A stretch of 64,000 bases of DNA. Origin: Triglochin maritima (Eukaryota > Streptophyta > Magnoliopsida > Alismatales > Juncaginaceae). The stretch is from positions 31,331,741 through 31,395,740 of the forward strand of contig OY821782.1 of assembly GCA_963682175.1 (NCBI GenBank). The letters are read 5' to 3'. This document shows, piece by piece, positions 20,860 to 30,732 of the stretch. Below the pieces are notes generated by a model that was given only the letters and a program-made list of their open reading frames with translations, had not been told where the DNA came from and made no database searches. Position 1 is the stretch's first letter, and each line of letters starts with the position of its first letter. A program made the position numbers and the translations under genes.

Positions 20860-22499
20860 TCCTCAAGCACCTACAAGTGTAGATTTAGTTACCCAAACAA
20901 CTTTGGATCCTGGAATGTTAGCTTTGGGAACCCAAACCATTTTGGTTTTAGGATCCCACACACTTGAGGAACTATGCTTTACAACTAAGTGCTTTCCATT
21001 TAAAGTTGTATAAGATGCATGGCTTTTCAATTTAGCATTGTATCCTAAACCACGTGTTTGCAAAGATTGTCTTTGACTTCCTAAAAACATGTTAAGCTTC
21101 TTAGTTCCATGTGTGAACTTTTCTAGATCTTTTATTAATTACACATTGCAAGCATGAAGATCTAATTGTTCAACATCTATAGGTGTTGCTTTTAATTTAT
21201 CAAGATTTGATGCATTATTTTCAAATTTAGCAAGCACCTCATTTTTCTCATTCATGGATGTTTCAATTTGACTTTGGAAATCTTTGATTAGCTTTCGAGC
21301 ACTTTTGTTCTTTTCACAAATGATGTCATATTGTTTAACTAAGTCATGAAATGCATTTTGAAGCTCAACATGTGTATAGGTTTCTTCATTAACACTAGAA
21401 TGTGAGCTATCACTATAAAATGACTTAGTTGAGCATGAATTACTAAAACAAGAGTTAGATTCTACCTCACTTTCATCATCTTCAATAGCCATGAAGCATG
21501 AGTGAGCCACCTCTCTTCTACTTTACATGGAAGATGACGATGATGATGATGGTGATGAATCATCCCATGTAGCCTTGTGAGCTACCTCCTGCCTTTCTAT
21601 TCTCTTGCTCTTCTCCTTTTCTCTTCTCCTCTCCCTTCTCTCCTTTTTCTTCTCCCCTTCTCTTCTCTCATTTTCACTCTCCTTCTTCTCCTTTTCCTTT
21701 TCTCTTTTCTCACTTCTTCTACCTCTTATTTCATTCTTTTCTCCCTACTCCTTCTTGAGGTATTTGAAGAAGTCTTTTGCTAGGACTTCAATGTCCTCAT
21801 CTTCTACACTCCTCCTTGGTTGGTCGATATTTGCATGTAATCCCAAGGTAGGTTTGTTCTTTGCAGCTTCCTTCTCCTTTCGATGGTTGATTTGAAGTTC
21901 ATATGCCATCAAGTTTCCAATTAATTCCTCCATCTTGAGTTGGGAAAGGTCGTGTGCTTCTTCAATTGCGACCACCTTATGTTCCCAATCGTGGCTTAGC
22001 GATCGGAGGAATTTCCTTGTCATCTTAATCTTCTTCCAAGAACCAAGAGAGAGTTAGTAATATCGGTGAAGTGAGTGTTCATTTCGCTTATGTTTTCACC
22101 GATTTGCATAGAAAAAATCTCATATTTATGCTTGAGGACACTAATGCGGGTTTCCTTAGTTTTGCTATCCCCTCATGATGCATTTGTAGTCTATGCCATA
22201 TTTCATATGCACTTACACAACCCCTAATCCTATTATATTCACCGTCATTAAGGCCACAATACAAGATGTTCATGATTTTCGAATTCATTTCGATTTCTTT
22301 CATTTTGGGTCTTCTAAGTGAATCTAATTCATCTTCATTTGGGGGTGTATGGATTTTGAAGAAACAACCAATACTTAAGGTCATTAGAAATTAGGAAAAT
22401 TTTCATCCCATTCTTCCAATAATCATAACTCGACCCATTTAGCAAAGGAGGTCTAGTAGTGCATAATCCTTCTATGTGATTAGATGATGTAGAAGCCAT
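20860..22499 (-). pseudogene. Copia-A gag polyprotein
   Basis: Capsid-like protein of the Copia-A element. The start is the ATG at 22499-22497, and the first residues (TTRPPLLNGSSYDYW) are the standard DUF4219 opening of plant Copia gag. The UBN2 region follows in two pieces: 22384-22088 (NSKIMNILYCGLNDGEYNRI, EIWHRLQ..HEG) and 22023-21745 (FLRSLSHDWEHKVVAIEEA, MEELIGNLMAYE). Then come a charged Glu/Lys/Arg-rich stretch (about 21760-21580), an acidic and serine-rich tail with a predicted coiled coil (21510-21139) and a WVPKA segment ending near 20863. Stops and frameshifts separate these pieces. I see no CCHC knuckle. Confidence 0.85.
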
Positions 22500-22529
22500 G
22501 CTAAAAATATGATTAGGTAATGAAGAGTA

Positions 22530-24012
22530 TCTCTAATTCTAATCACTTTTAAGCTAATTACCTACTTGTTTAACTATCAAAGATATGCATCAGAATTTAA
22601 AACTAAACAAGTAAGTAAGGAATAGAAAATGCAAACCACAATGGACTCGGGGGTTTTTACAGAGGTTTGGCCACCGCCTACGTCCTCCCTTGCAAGCTCT
22701 GCTCGACACTTCGAGCTCCGCTCGCATCTTCACTATCCACTCCTCGTTCCGGGCCGGGAGAGAACACCTTTTACAAAACAAGCTCAACAAACAACCTCGT
22801 GAGCTTGACTTTCTTCTCTCACAATCCGAGAGGCACACTTCGGGCTTTCACCGAAGTCCTTGCTTCTTTACAAACGAATCTTGAGTGGAACAACACTCTC
22901 TAAACTTGAGTACACTTGAGTGAGATAGGATTTATGACTAAAGTGTGGAAGGTATGAGGCTTTGAGTGTGTTGGGTTTCTCTCTAATGTATTGAACAAAT
23001 ATGTGTGGGAGAGGTGTGTTAAAATGTGTTTTACAACTCTATTGATAAGCATTAGATAGAATATAGCCGTTGGGGTGGATTGGGTTTAAGTTGGTGTAAG
23101 ATATACAAAACAAAAACTTGCAGGACCCAATTCTGGATGAGTTCGATTGACCGGATCGGGCTGAACGGTCGACCCTTAGGCAGTTTTAAACTCAGTTCGG
23201 TCGACCGATTAAGGAACGGTCGACCACCCAACGCTAAGACTTTGGTACACTTAAGTGATCGGTCGAACACCGCAAAGGGTTCGGTCGACCGATTCACAAC
23301 ATGCTCTAAGGGGTTGACAAACAATGTTCTATTCCGTCGACCGAACAAAGGTCCAACGGTCGACCGATTTCCAACAAGAGATTCGGGTTTGCCAAGAGAC
23401 AGATATTCGCTCGACCGAACAAGATCCTCGATCGACCGATACAAGAAATGTATTTGGTGGTATTTTTGGTTAATACGAATACGGTCGTTGGGTATATACG
23501 ACAAAACAAATGGTCTGAAAAATACTTGGGACTCGCTCAACCGAAAAGGTCTGAACGGTCAACCGAACTTAGGCAGTTTAACACTAACATATTAATTGAT
23601 CACTCGGTCGACCAAACAGTCGGTTTCAGTCGCCAAATGTGGGCAGACAGTTTGGGTTCAGGTTTGGTGTTTTATGGTCTAAGTTTGGGTGATCTATTGA
23701 AGTCCAAATTATGTAAAATTTCGTGTGTGACTTCTATAGGGAACCTAGTGTGTGTTTGAGTAGTTTGTAGCTCAAGTATTCTCAATTACACAAAGTTCCT
23801 AAGACTCAAAAAAATACAAAATACATGTCCTCAAATAAGCTTGATTACATGTCTTGACTTGATTTCCTTTCTTCCTTGAGTCTTCATCATCTGTAGAGGT
23901 TAGCACAAAGAAATATATATGCAATGTAACATGTGTGCTACTCTACACTATCACAATTAAGATTAGGTTGATTAAATCATCAAAACAATAGATTAAGGCC
24001 AAAAAGCCAACA
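22530..24012 (-). repeat. Copia-A 5' LTR (short form, 1483 bp)
   Basis: Matches the 3' LTR except for one unit of the tandem duplication. Its palindrome array (23144-23620) has about a dozen sites, several altered. Its right end (CCAACA on the plus strand) joins Gypsy protease sequence directly. Confidence 0.88.
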
Positions 24013-24487
24013 GAAACCACCTCTTCTCGCTTCATTTCGGTCAAAAAGTTGGATAGGGACAGCAAGTTGTTGTGAGGGGTCGCCTGGATTGAAGGAGTTT
24101 CTTCTTGATGAGCTGCCAAGACAATCCTCTTCCCTTTGATGCTGAGGGAATAGGTGTTCTTTCGTCCATCTTGAACGACGCTGTCCATGGTCGTCCCAGC
24201 AGTAGCTGAAAAGCATCCATAGCCACCACATCACACCAAGCATTGTCAAAGTACTTTTTGCCGATGGAAAAGGTCACCAAACACCTCTTGTCCACCTTTA
24301 TTTCTGTCTCCTTGTTCAGACAAGATAATTTGTAGGGTTTGGGATGAGAGTCGGTCTTCAGCTGCAACTTTCAAACTGCCTCTTCGGACACCACGTTCTC
24401 GCATCTGCCACTATCGATGATCATCTTGCACACCTTGTTGGAGACCGTGCAAGTGGTACGAAAAATATTATGTCTCAACCACTCATC
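24013..24487 (-). pseudogene. Gypsy aspartic protease, cut by Copia-A
   Basis: Processes the Gag-Pol polyprotein. The catalytic motif is IIDSG at about 24422-24408, followed by RCENVVS. The flap and C-terminal half reach LLGRPW near 24185. A TGA stop (from CGA by context) sits near 24372, and a frameshift follows GRPW. The frame then continues to EMKREEVVS, where the Copia-A LTR begins at 24012. The linker to the reverse transcriptase resumes at 18311. Confidence 0.8.
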
Positions 24488-25597
24488 TCATGACTCACCC
24501 TTAGGGGTTAGAAGACTCTTGTGGATGACTAGAGTTTCTGGTATGTCCCCATACAACACTCCACCTTCATCCTCAGAGGCATCAAACACGGGCTCGCCAT
24601 CGATCTCGTCCTCGCTCCCAAGGTTGTCCTCAATCAGGAAGTTCTTTCCACCCTTGCTGGTGGTTTTACCACAGCTGGATGCAATGTGGCCCTCCTCTCC
24701 ACACCTATAACACTTCACACCCGTCTTAGGCTTGCCCTGGAATGGTAGTTGCTTAGAGCAAGCCTCTGAAGGTCTAGCAGTCTGGTTGGGCTGCTGCTCG
24801 TGGTTGGTGGTGACTCACCTTCTTTCCTGCTTCTCCGCTACAAGGGCTCGCTGATAGGCCTCAGAAACCATCCATAATGAGTGGAGGTTGAGGGCATCTT
24901 GTAGGGATCGTCGTAACCGTCCCAAGTATCGTGCCACTGATTGCTCTTCCGACTCTGATAAATCATTCCGAGCCACCAATTGATAGAATTCCTTCGTGTA
25001 GTCGTCCACCGAGCTCACACCTTGCCTTAATGCATGAAGCCTCTGAAACAAGAATTGCGTGTAGCCGAAAGGAAGAAAGTGCTCCTTCATCCTTTTTTTC
25101 ATCTTGCACCATTCGGTCAGCTTGGTCCTGCCTTGCCTTTCACGAGTGCACCTCAATTGTTCCCACCACGCAGACGCTCTTCCATTGAGTCGGATGGCAA
25201 TTAACTTAACTTTCATATGCTCCGGAAACTCCTTATAGTCGAATACTCATTCGACTTCATTCAACCAGTCTACAAAAGCATCAACATGCAACGTACCAGA
25301 AAATTCTGGCAGCTCCATCTTGAAACCGAGGTCTCCATGACGATCACCCCAACCACGGTGTCCTTGACAAACACCACGATCATGGAACATGTTGTGGAGA
25401 TTTGAGCTTGTGTCGGAGTCTGGATCTTTGGTCTCACGATGGCTTAGATCTTGCGCAGCAAGACGTTGGGTTAGCTCAGCAATTTGTCTTCGTAGACCCC
25501 CAATCAACTCGGCATCTTCGTTGCTGCGACCATGGTGTGGGAGTTCCTCCTCTGGATTAGGTCCACGACGCCCATGACCACCACGTCTACCAGCCAT
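24488..25597 (-). pseudogene. Gypsy gag with zinc knuckle
   Basis: Structural protein that packages the RNA. The start is the ATG at 25597-25595 (MAGRRGGHGRRG), about 50 bp after the 5' LTR. Order: a coiled coil (GGLRRQIAELTQRLAAQDL), then the capsid region 25300-24815 with the retrotransposon gag signature (AIRLNGRASAWWEQL, HALRQG..SVDDYTKEF), then the CCHC knuckle CYRCGEEGHIASSC near 24712-24671 and an acidic tail. Stops near 25244, 24812 and 24485 lie in one unbroken frame, and at least two are TGA where CGA is expected. Confidence 0.88.
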
Positions 25598-25633
25598 CAC
25601 GCTGATGAAGCAACAACTAGTGGGAGGATTTCG

Positions 25634-25647
25634 GCTCTGGTACCAAC
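25634..25647 (-). other. Gypsy primer-binding site (initiator tRNA-Met)
   Basis: Minus-strand TTGGTACCAGAGCC directly after the 5' LTR end. It is one base different from the complement of the plant initiator tRNA-Met tail (TGGTATCAGAGCC). Confidence 0.75.
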
Positions 25648-25648
25648 T

Positions 25649-26139
25649 GACACCGTGTAGAATTGTGATGGATTCTACAAGCGTGTGACACCCACGACTA
25701 CAAGAAAATTGAAGAGAAAATACCAAAATTGAGATAAAACTATCTCTGATTTTGTATATTAATTCAAAACGAAAATTGGATCATTCTCTTGACCTACAAG
25801 CCAGGTCTTGTAGCTTTTACTCAGTATAGGAATTAGGAAGTTAACCAACAAGGCAACTCCTTTGATTTGCATCTAAATAAAATAAATAACAGTAAAGGAA
25901 ATAATTAACTACCGAAATAATTGTCTAAGGAAATTAAATTCAGGAAACCTTCCATAAACCAAATGGAAAGTAATTTGAATCACATGTGCTACTGGAGGGA
26001 AGTTTCCTTGTTGATTTGGCTGGTTGGTTGGAAGGAAACTTCCTTGCTAACTTGGCTGGACGGTAGGAAGTTTCCTTCCTTGCTGATTTGGTTGCTAGCC
26101 AACGGCTCCATCATATTATATCCAGCAGCTCTTGCATCA
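25649..26139 (-). repeat. Gypsy 5' LTR
   Basis: 491 bp, TG...CA, flanked on its outer side by TTTAG (26140-26144), identical to 15103-15107. It contains short GGAAGTTTCCTTCC-type repeats at 26000-26090 that are also in the 3' LTR. Confidence 0.9.
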
Positions 26140-26712
26140 TTTAGTAACATCGACGAATTGATTGATGGAGCCACATACGTCCTCGAAGCCAAGTCGTAGA
26201 TGTCAACTCTGGTGCTTGGGAGACCGGTGATCTCCCCAAGTAGTGAGGCGGTGAGAGATAGAAACACAGTTGATTTAGGATCTAAGGGTTGTCTGAGTGG
26301 CATCTTGAGCTGTGATTTCTACAAGGTTGGCATAAAATTGTTGGCAATCTTTAGAAGAAAATTTCACTGAAAGCTTGTCTTCGAAGAAATCACCTTGTTG
26401 ATCTTTGGCGAGAAAAGTTGAGAGGTTGATTTCCTTGAGATCTTTAATTACGATCTTCCACTCTGGAATAGGGTTGGCATTGCTAATCGATATGAAGTTT
26501 CGCTCTGCCTTTTGGTGAATGAAAATGTAGGATGGTGGGTAAGGGAAGAGCTCCTCAGGAATTTCTTCCGCCGGTGCCGTCGAGGTGGATGGGATGTCGG
26601 AATGAAGAGGACTTTTCTTCGCCGAAGGGATCGACTTCTTGCCTTTCTTCTCAGTCGATTTCTTAGTTGGGGCCGCCACTTTCTTCGAGGCAGGAATCTT
26701 CTCAGGAGCCAT
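26140..26712 (-). pseudogene. N-terminal part of an unfamiliar plant transposon-type gene
   Basis: The start is the ATG at 26712-26710. The first about 45 residues are very basic and Lys/Ser/Pro-rich (EKKGKKSIPSAKKS), like a nuclear targeting tail. After a Pro-rich patch comes a folded-looking domain with KDCQQFYANLVEI. One frameshift near 26290 is followed by TVFLSLTASLLGEITGLPS. The FYANL, then hydrophobic, then GLP pattern resembles the family annotated as putative plant transposon protein (PF20167); I infer this from memory of the pattern only. The Gypsy insertion at 26139 cuts the gene. A TATA box lies about 105 bp upstream. Confidence 0.45.
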
Positions 26713-26816
26713 TGAAAAGTGGTAAAGATGGTAGGGATTAGAAGAAATTGATTAGAAGAAAGAGTTTAGAATGTTTGTGGAAATGATAGATGAAAAACAA
26801 AATGAATGGGGACTTG

Positions 26817-26824
26817 TTTATATA
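26817..26824 (-). promoter_or_regulatory. TATA box upstream of the split gene
   Basis: Minus-strand TATATAAA, 105 bp upstream of the ATG at 26712. A single GGTCGACC palindrome lies about 105 bp further upstream (26927-26934), the same relative place as the arrays in the Copia LTRs. Confidence 0.5.
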
Positions 26825-26920
26825 GAAAATGTCAAGGGCAAATTGGGAAATTCACATGCAACGGTCGTCCATTATTGGTGCAAATAACCGTTGGGGAGGT
26901 CTAACAACTGTATTCCACAG

Positions 26921-27008
26921 TGCCTCGGTCGACCGCAACTTTTTTGGTCCTCCGAAACGTGTCGAGAGTGAATTCCAAATTCGTATATGGAATTTTGGAA
27001 CGGATGTC
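26921..27008 (-). repeat. Right direct repeat, first part
   Basis: Matches 13343-13430. It contains GGTCGACCGCAAC, where the left copy has decayed to GCCGACCGCAAC. It is cut after ATGTC by the Athila-A element; the rest resumes at 33567. Confidence 0.65.
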
Positions 27009-28236
27009 TGATGTGAATTAAATTTATACCGCAAGTGCGCGGTGTCAATGGAGACGTGGCAAATACGGGTCGAACACAAGGAGGGAGAGATTTTGTTATT
27101 AGTGTGATTTCGATTGGGGGAAAGAAGGAGAGAAGAAATAATTGGGTTTTGAGATTTTTGGGTTTTAATTATCTAAAGCAAGAACAAGAACAATTAAAAT
27201 TAAAACAAGAACAAAGAGGTGAATTCCGTCGGGTGGAGGTTTAGATTTAAGGTTTAGATTAGAGAATTCAGAAACTTATAAGAAATCATATTAGTTATAA
27301 AGCATTACATGATAAATGATTTAACATAAACTCAAGTAATCAAAATATACTAACACGAAATTAAAATAATAACATTCATTCATGTTCTCTTCACCCTAAA
27401 TCCGTCACATCCACCCTTTGGAAGGAGTTAGAAACTCATAGAGGGAGGAAGAAGGGGTCCTTGAGACATTACAAAAGAAAACTAAAAGTAAGAAATAAAA
27501 GACAGAATTTTATTAATGAAAAGAAGAATACAAAACTAAGATTAAGAATAAAAACTACCACCAAAGACTAAGGACCCTTCTAACATCGTTCTCGGGTCTA
27601 TTTATAGTTGTTACAAGAGACCTAAGTATAGAATTGGAGAGTACACGTGTCCAGTCACGACTGGACAAAATTGGAGCACACGGATCAACTAGGGGGCGGC
27701 GGAATCTCCGCATGGTATGTGTGATATGCGGCGGAATCGCCGCACATCATTCTCTGATTTGGTCCAGATTTTGGTTGAATGTTTATGGTATGATTTGATC
27801 CTCCTTTACGCGTCTGGATTGATTATTTCCATTATTTTGAGCTCCGGATTAATTCTTTTATATATTTGAAGATCCACATTGATTTTTCTTTAGATTTTCT
27901 CCAAGATAATAAAAGCTTCTCGTGATTTGCAATTAGGTCCTTGTCTTTTTGCAATTAAGTCCCCGGCTACTTTTGTGCTTAAGTCCTTGTTCTTTTTGCA
28001 ATTAGGACTTGAATGCTTTTATGCTTGGATACATTTCCATTCGTAACCCGATAATCTTGAACTTGGTCTTTATGATAGAAATGAGTCTTTTGCACGCGTT
28101 TATGCTCGGGATGTGGGTAAATTGCATTCAGGTCCCTGTATTCTGTAAATAAGACTAAACACATACCTTAGTAGCATTTATTAATGTAAAAGTAATCTAA
28201 ATGAAAGACATATGATGCAATGTATGCAATGCATCA
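27009..28236 (-). repeat. Athila-A1 3' LTR
   Basis: 1228 bp, minus-strand TGATGCATTGC...TTCACATCA. A TATA box (CTATAAATAGA) lies at about 27607-27597. Upstream of it, two GC-rich near-palindromes (27696-27711 and 27728-27743, core GCGGCGGAATCGCCGC) start exactly 32 bp apart. The end carries CGACCCGTATTTGCCACGTC, typical of Athila-type LTRs. Confidence 0.85.
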
Positions 28237-28250
28237 AATACCCCCACACC

Positions 28251-29499
28251 TAGATTTTGCTAGTCCCTAGCAAAATAGAATATAAGAAAAAATGAAAACA
28301 GGGAAATCCTAACTCACTTTCGTAGGAATCGCGGTTGCACTTAGCATGTGCAACAAGCCTTTAAACCTCCAAGTTTCCTAGGAGGAGGAGTGTTGTCTCC
28401 TGAGGGTTTTCAGCGGATATACCCACAAAATCCTAAATCAACGTTTCATTAATAGTTCTCAATATCCCTACCTCAACCTTATACATCTCACTAAGAATTT
28501 TTTGCATGCTCATTATATAAATCTAACTCATTAAAAATATGACTTGGTCTTTGTTCCTCCAACATTCACACCACTAACCCTTCTACACATGTTTATCACT
28601 TGAATTATTTTGCACGCCTCCTCTGGTGGTGAAGTATCATTCGGATCAACCATGGCATGGATCATTCTTTTAGCTTTGGGCCTTGAGTATTATTATTTTT
28701 TTTCTTTTCTTTTCTTCCGTGATTCAACACATTTGCTTTTTGACACTTTTACCCTTTTGCATTCGTGTAGCGAGTTTGGTCGATAATCCCGAGCTGGTAG
28801 ACTCAAGTTACCGAGTTTCAAGATACCCCTACGGACCAGTGACTCAAAGGCTTGGGATTTTGTAATCATTTTGCAAAATGTGTTTTCTTCACTTTTCCTT
28901 TATTTTTATTTTTATTTTCCTCAAGGCTTAATTGCTATTAGAAGTCCACACTTCCCGGTATATTTTCCTCAACCTCTGCTTTTTATCAACCACTTCAAAG
29001 ATTTGATTCATCCAATTTAAGTGCATACATGTCTTAAAGGGCAATGTGTTATTTCTTTGGAACTTAGATTTATGTCACAATTTCTACAAGCAGAACTATA
29101 TAATAAGGAACAAAAACTCAATGCAATTTGTACACGGGTTTTAGCAGTTCAATCTTAAGCTATGTCATGAAACATTGATGATTTTTTTTATATTTTATTA
29201 TTATTATTATCATTATTTTTTAGAAATAAAAGACAGATCTATAGATAAATATATACATAAATACCCCCCCCCCCCACACCTAAATCATGCATTGTCCTCA
29301 ATGTATGCAAATATAAAGCAAATGCACTTATTACCTTGGTGAACTGCGGTGGACGGATGGAATTTGCTCAAAGTCAACCATAGTCAGAACTGGATTGAAT
29401 GACACCATATTGGTGCATGTATCCAGTTGAATTGTTCCCCATGTTGCAATGAGCGTCCTGAGTTACAGGTTCCACACCCCCTCACATAAATTGGTTCTC
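28251..29499 (-). other. Athila-A1 3' non-coding region
   Basis: No intact gene. The part at 28600-28870 matches 45864-46145 of the second copy, including the LSLPARDYRP-type segment, but it is broken here. A run of C lies near 29266-29276. The shared layout in both copies argues that the missing polymerase genes were lost before these copies spread. Confidence 0.6.
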
Positions 29500-30732
29500 T
29501 TATTTTCTCGAGTGACGGTGGGTGTGTAGATGAATTCCTCCCTTTTTCTTACTTCCTTTTTGATTTTGTGATGATTCAGAAATATTATAGATACGCGATT
29601 TCATCACAACATCACTTTGATTGCATGTTATTTCTGGCTCACTATCAATATGAAAGATATTAAATTCAGCTTTTAAGTTCCCAAAAGATAATTGCATGAG
29701 CCCATTTCGACAGTTTATCAATGCTTTCGAAGTGGCTAAAAAGGGTCTGCCTAGAATTACAAGGATTTGTCGATTAGGATTTACAACAGGTGCGGTATCT
29801 AGTACGACAAAATCCAATGGGTAAATGAAGTCACCAACCTTGATCAAAATATCCTCTATTATACCTCTTGGTTTCTTAATAGAGCAATCAGTAAATTGAA
29901 GGGTTGTCTTAGAGGGTTTTAGTGGACCAATGTTCATTTGCTCATAGACAGAGTACGGGAGTAGGTTAACACTAGCACCAAGGTCTAGAAGGGCTCTGTT
30001 GATAAAAGTATCTCCTATTGAACATGAAATTGTGGGACATCCAGGATCCTTATATTTTATAGGAGATGTGTTGGACAAAATAGAACTTATGTTTGCAGTT
30101 AAGAATGCCTTCTTTGGTATGTTTGTTTTTCTCTTTTTAGTGCACAAATCTTTTAAGAATTTAGCATAAGCAGGTATTTGTTGAATCATGTCTAAGAGTG
30201 GAATGTTCACCTTAACTTGCTTAAATACTTCCAAGATTTTCTCTATTTGTGCACTTGAGTTCTTTTTGAGTCTATTGGGAAATGGGGCTTTAGGGACATA
30301 GACCCGCTCAGGTTCAGGTTGAGCTACGGGTTCAGATTGAGTAGGTGGGGTGGGCATTTCAGATTGGACGTCGGGTTCAATGGTTAGGTCATATGTGGCA
30401 GTTTGATGGCTAGATTGAGTAGACGTTCTAGGATTTACCACATTATTATCAATCTGTCTTCCGGACCGTAATGATACTACAACATTTATTTGTTGGAACG
30501 GTCCTTCCTCATTAACCATTTGAACCGGTCTAGGGTTGTTATTTCCTGAAGGTGCTTGATAGGATTGATATGAATTATTAGATCTAGGGTTCACCTCAGG
30601 TTGACTTGGAAACCGACCCTTTTCTCTTTCACCTACTATTTGTGCTAGTTGGCTGACTTGTGTCTCTAGCCTTTGGAAGGTCTGGTTGGTTGTTTGTATA
30701 AAAGTTTTCATCAAATTTTCCAAGCTTGTCAA
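29500..30732 (-). CDS. Athila-A gag C-terminus and aspartic protease, open frame of 410 codons
   Basis: The longest open frame in the window. The first about 140 residues form a coiled-coil and Asn/Gln/Pro-rich linker (ETQVSQLAQIVGEREKGRFP). A basic proline-rich stretch follows, then a conserved helical part (VNIPLLDMIQQIPAYAKFLKDL). The protease region begins near residue 215. Its active site is ALLDLGASVNLLP, where DLG in place of DTG is normal for Athila-like proteins. The ILGRPFLAT flap and FGNLKAEFNIF follow. The frame is open, but there is no own start context: the real product begins upstream in gag. The last about 12 residues look shifted relative to the second copy. Confidence 0.85.
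   Translation of the reverse strand: MTSLENLMKTFIQTTNQTFQRLETQVSQLAQIVGEREKGRFPSQPEVNPRSNNSYQSYQAPSGNNNPRPVQMVNEEGPFQQINVVVSLRSGRQIDNNVVNPRTSTQSSHQTATYDLTIEPDVQSEMPTPPTQSEPVAQPEPERVYVPKAPFPNRLKKNSSAQIEKILEVFKQVKVNIPLLDMIQQIPAYAKFLKDLCTKKRKTNIPKKAFLTANISSILSNTSPIKYKDPGCPTISCSIGDTFINRALLDLGASVNLLPYSVYEQMNIGPLKPSKTTLQFTDCSIKKPRGIIEDILIKVGDFIYPLDFVVLDTAPVVNPNRQILVILGRPFLATSKALINCRNGLMQLSFGNLKAEFNIFHIDSEPEITCNQSDVVMKSRIYNISESSQNQKGSKKKGGIHLHTHRHSRK

Larger units (their letters stand above)
18312..24012 (-). mobile_element. Copia-A retrotransposon, gag-only, nested in Gypsy protease
   Basis: Read right to left: 5' LTR 22530-24012, gag 22499-20860, short AT-rich end, polypurine tract (AAAATGGGGAGATTG at about 20206-20220), 3' LTR 18312-20207. 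There is no protease, integrase or reverse transcriptase, and no gap where one could hide: the internal part is only 2.3 kb. The LTR starts TGTTGGCTTTTTGG but ends AATTAGAGA without the usual CA. I find neither a clear target duplication nor a standard primer site after the 5' LTR. It interrupts the Gypsy frame between the protease and the reverse transcriptase, so it is the younger of the two. Confidence 0.85.
15108..26139 (-). mobile_element. Ty3/Gypsy retrotransposon, perhaps chromoviral, with a nested Copia-A
   Basis: A full-length Gypsy read right to left: 5' LTR 25649-26139, primer site, gag with zinc knuckle, protease, reverse transcriptase, RNase H, integrase, 3' LTR 15108-15600. It is flanked by the perfect 5-bp target duplication TTTAG (15103-15107 and 26140-26144). 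Without the 5.7-kb Copia-A at 18312-24012 it is about 5.3 kb, normal for the type. Integrase after RNase H fixes the superfamily. Phrases such as FVLGLPR and IVYGFNP recall the CRM-like chromoviruses, but I cannot confirm a chromodomain. Stops and frameshifts make it inactive. Confidence 0.9.

Noticed and set aside
21577..21895. Plus-strand frames rich in Leu, Ser and Phe that resemble membrane proteins
   Set aside because: They are the antisense of the Glu/Lys/Arg-rich part of Copia-A gag; the hydrophobic look comes from pyrimidine-rich DNA.
23052..23595. Open frames of 160-170 codons on both strands of the Copia-A LTR
   Set aside because: They run through the GGTCGACC array, whose translation gives repeated RSTE/DR patterns. 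They occur on both strands and are not conserved in the partner LTR as single frames.
15108..26139. Integrated plant pararetrovirus
   Set aside because: There are LTRs, a target duplication and an integrase, with no movement protein. The layout is that of a Gypsy retrotransposon.
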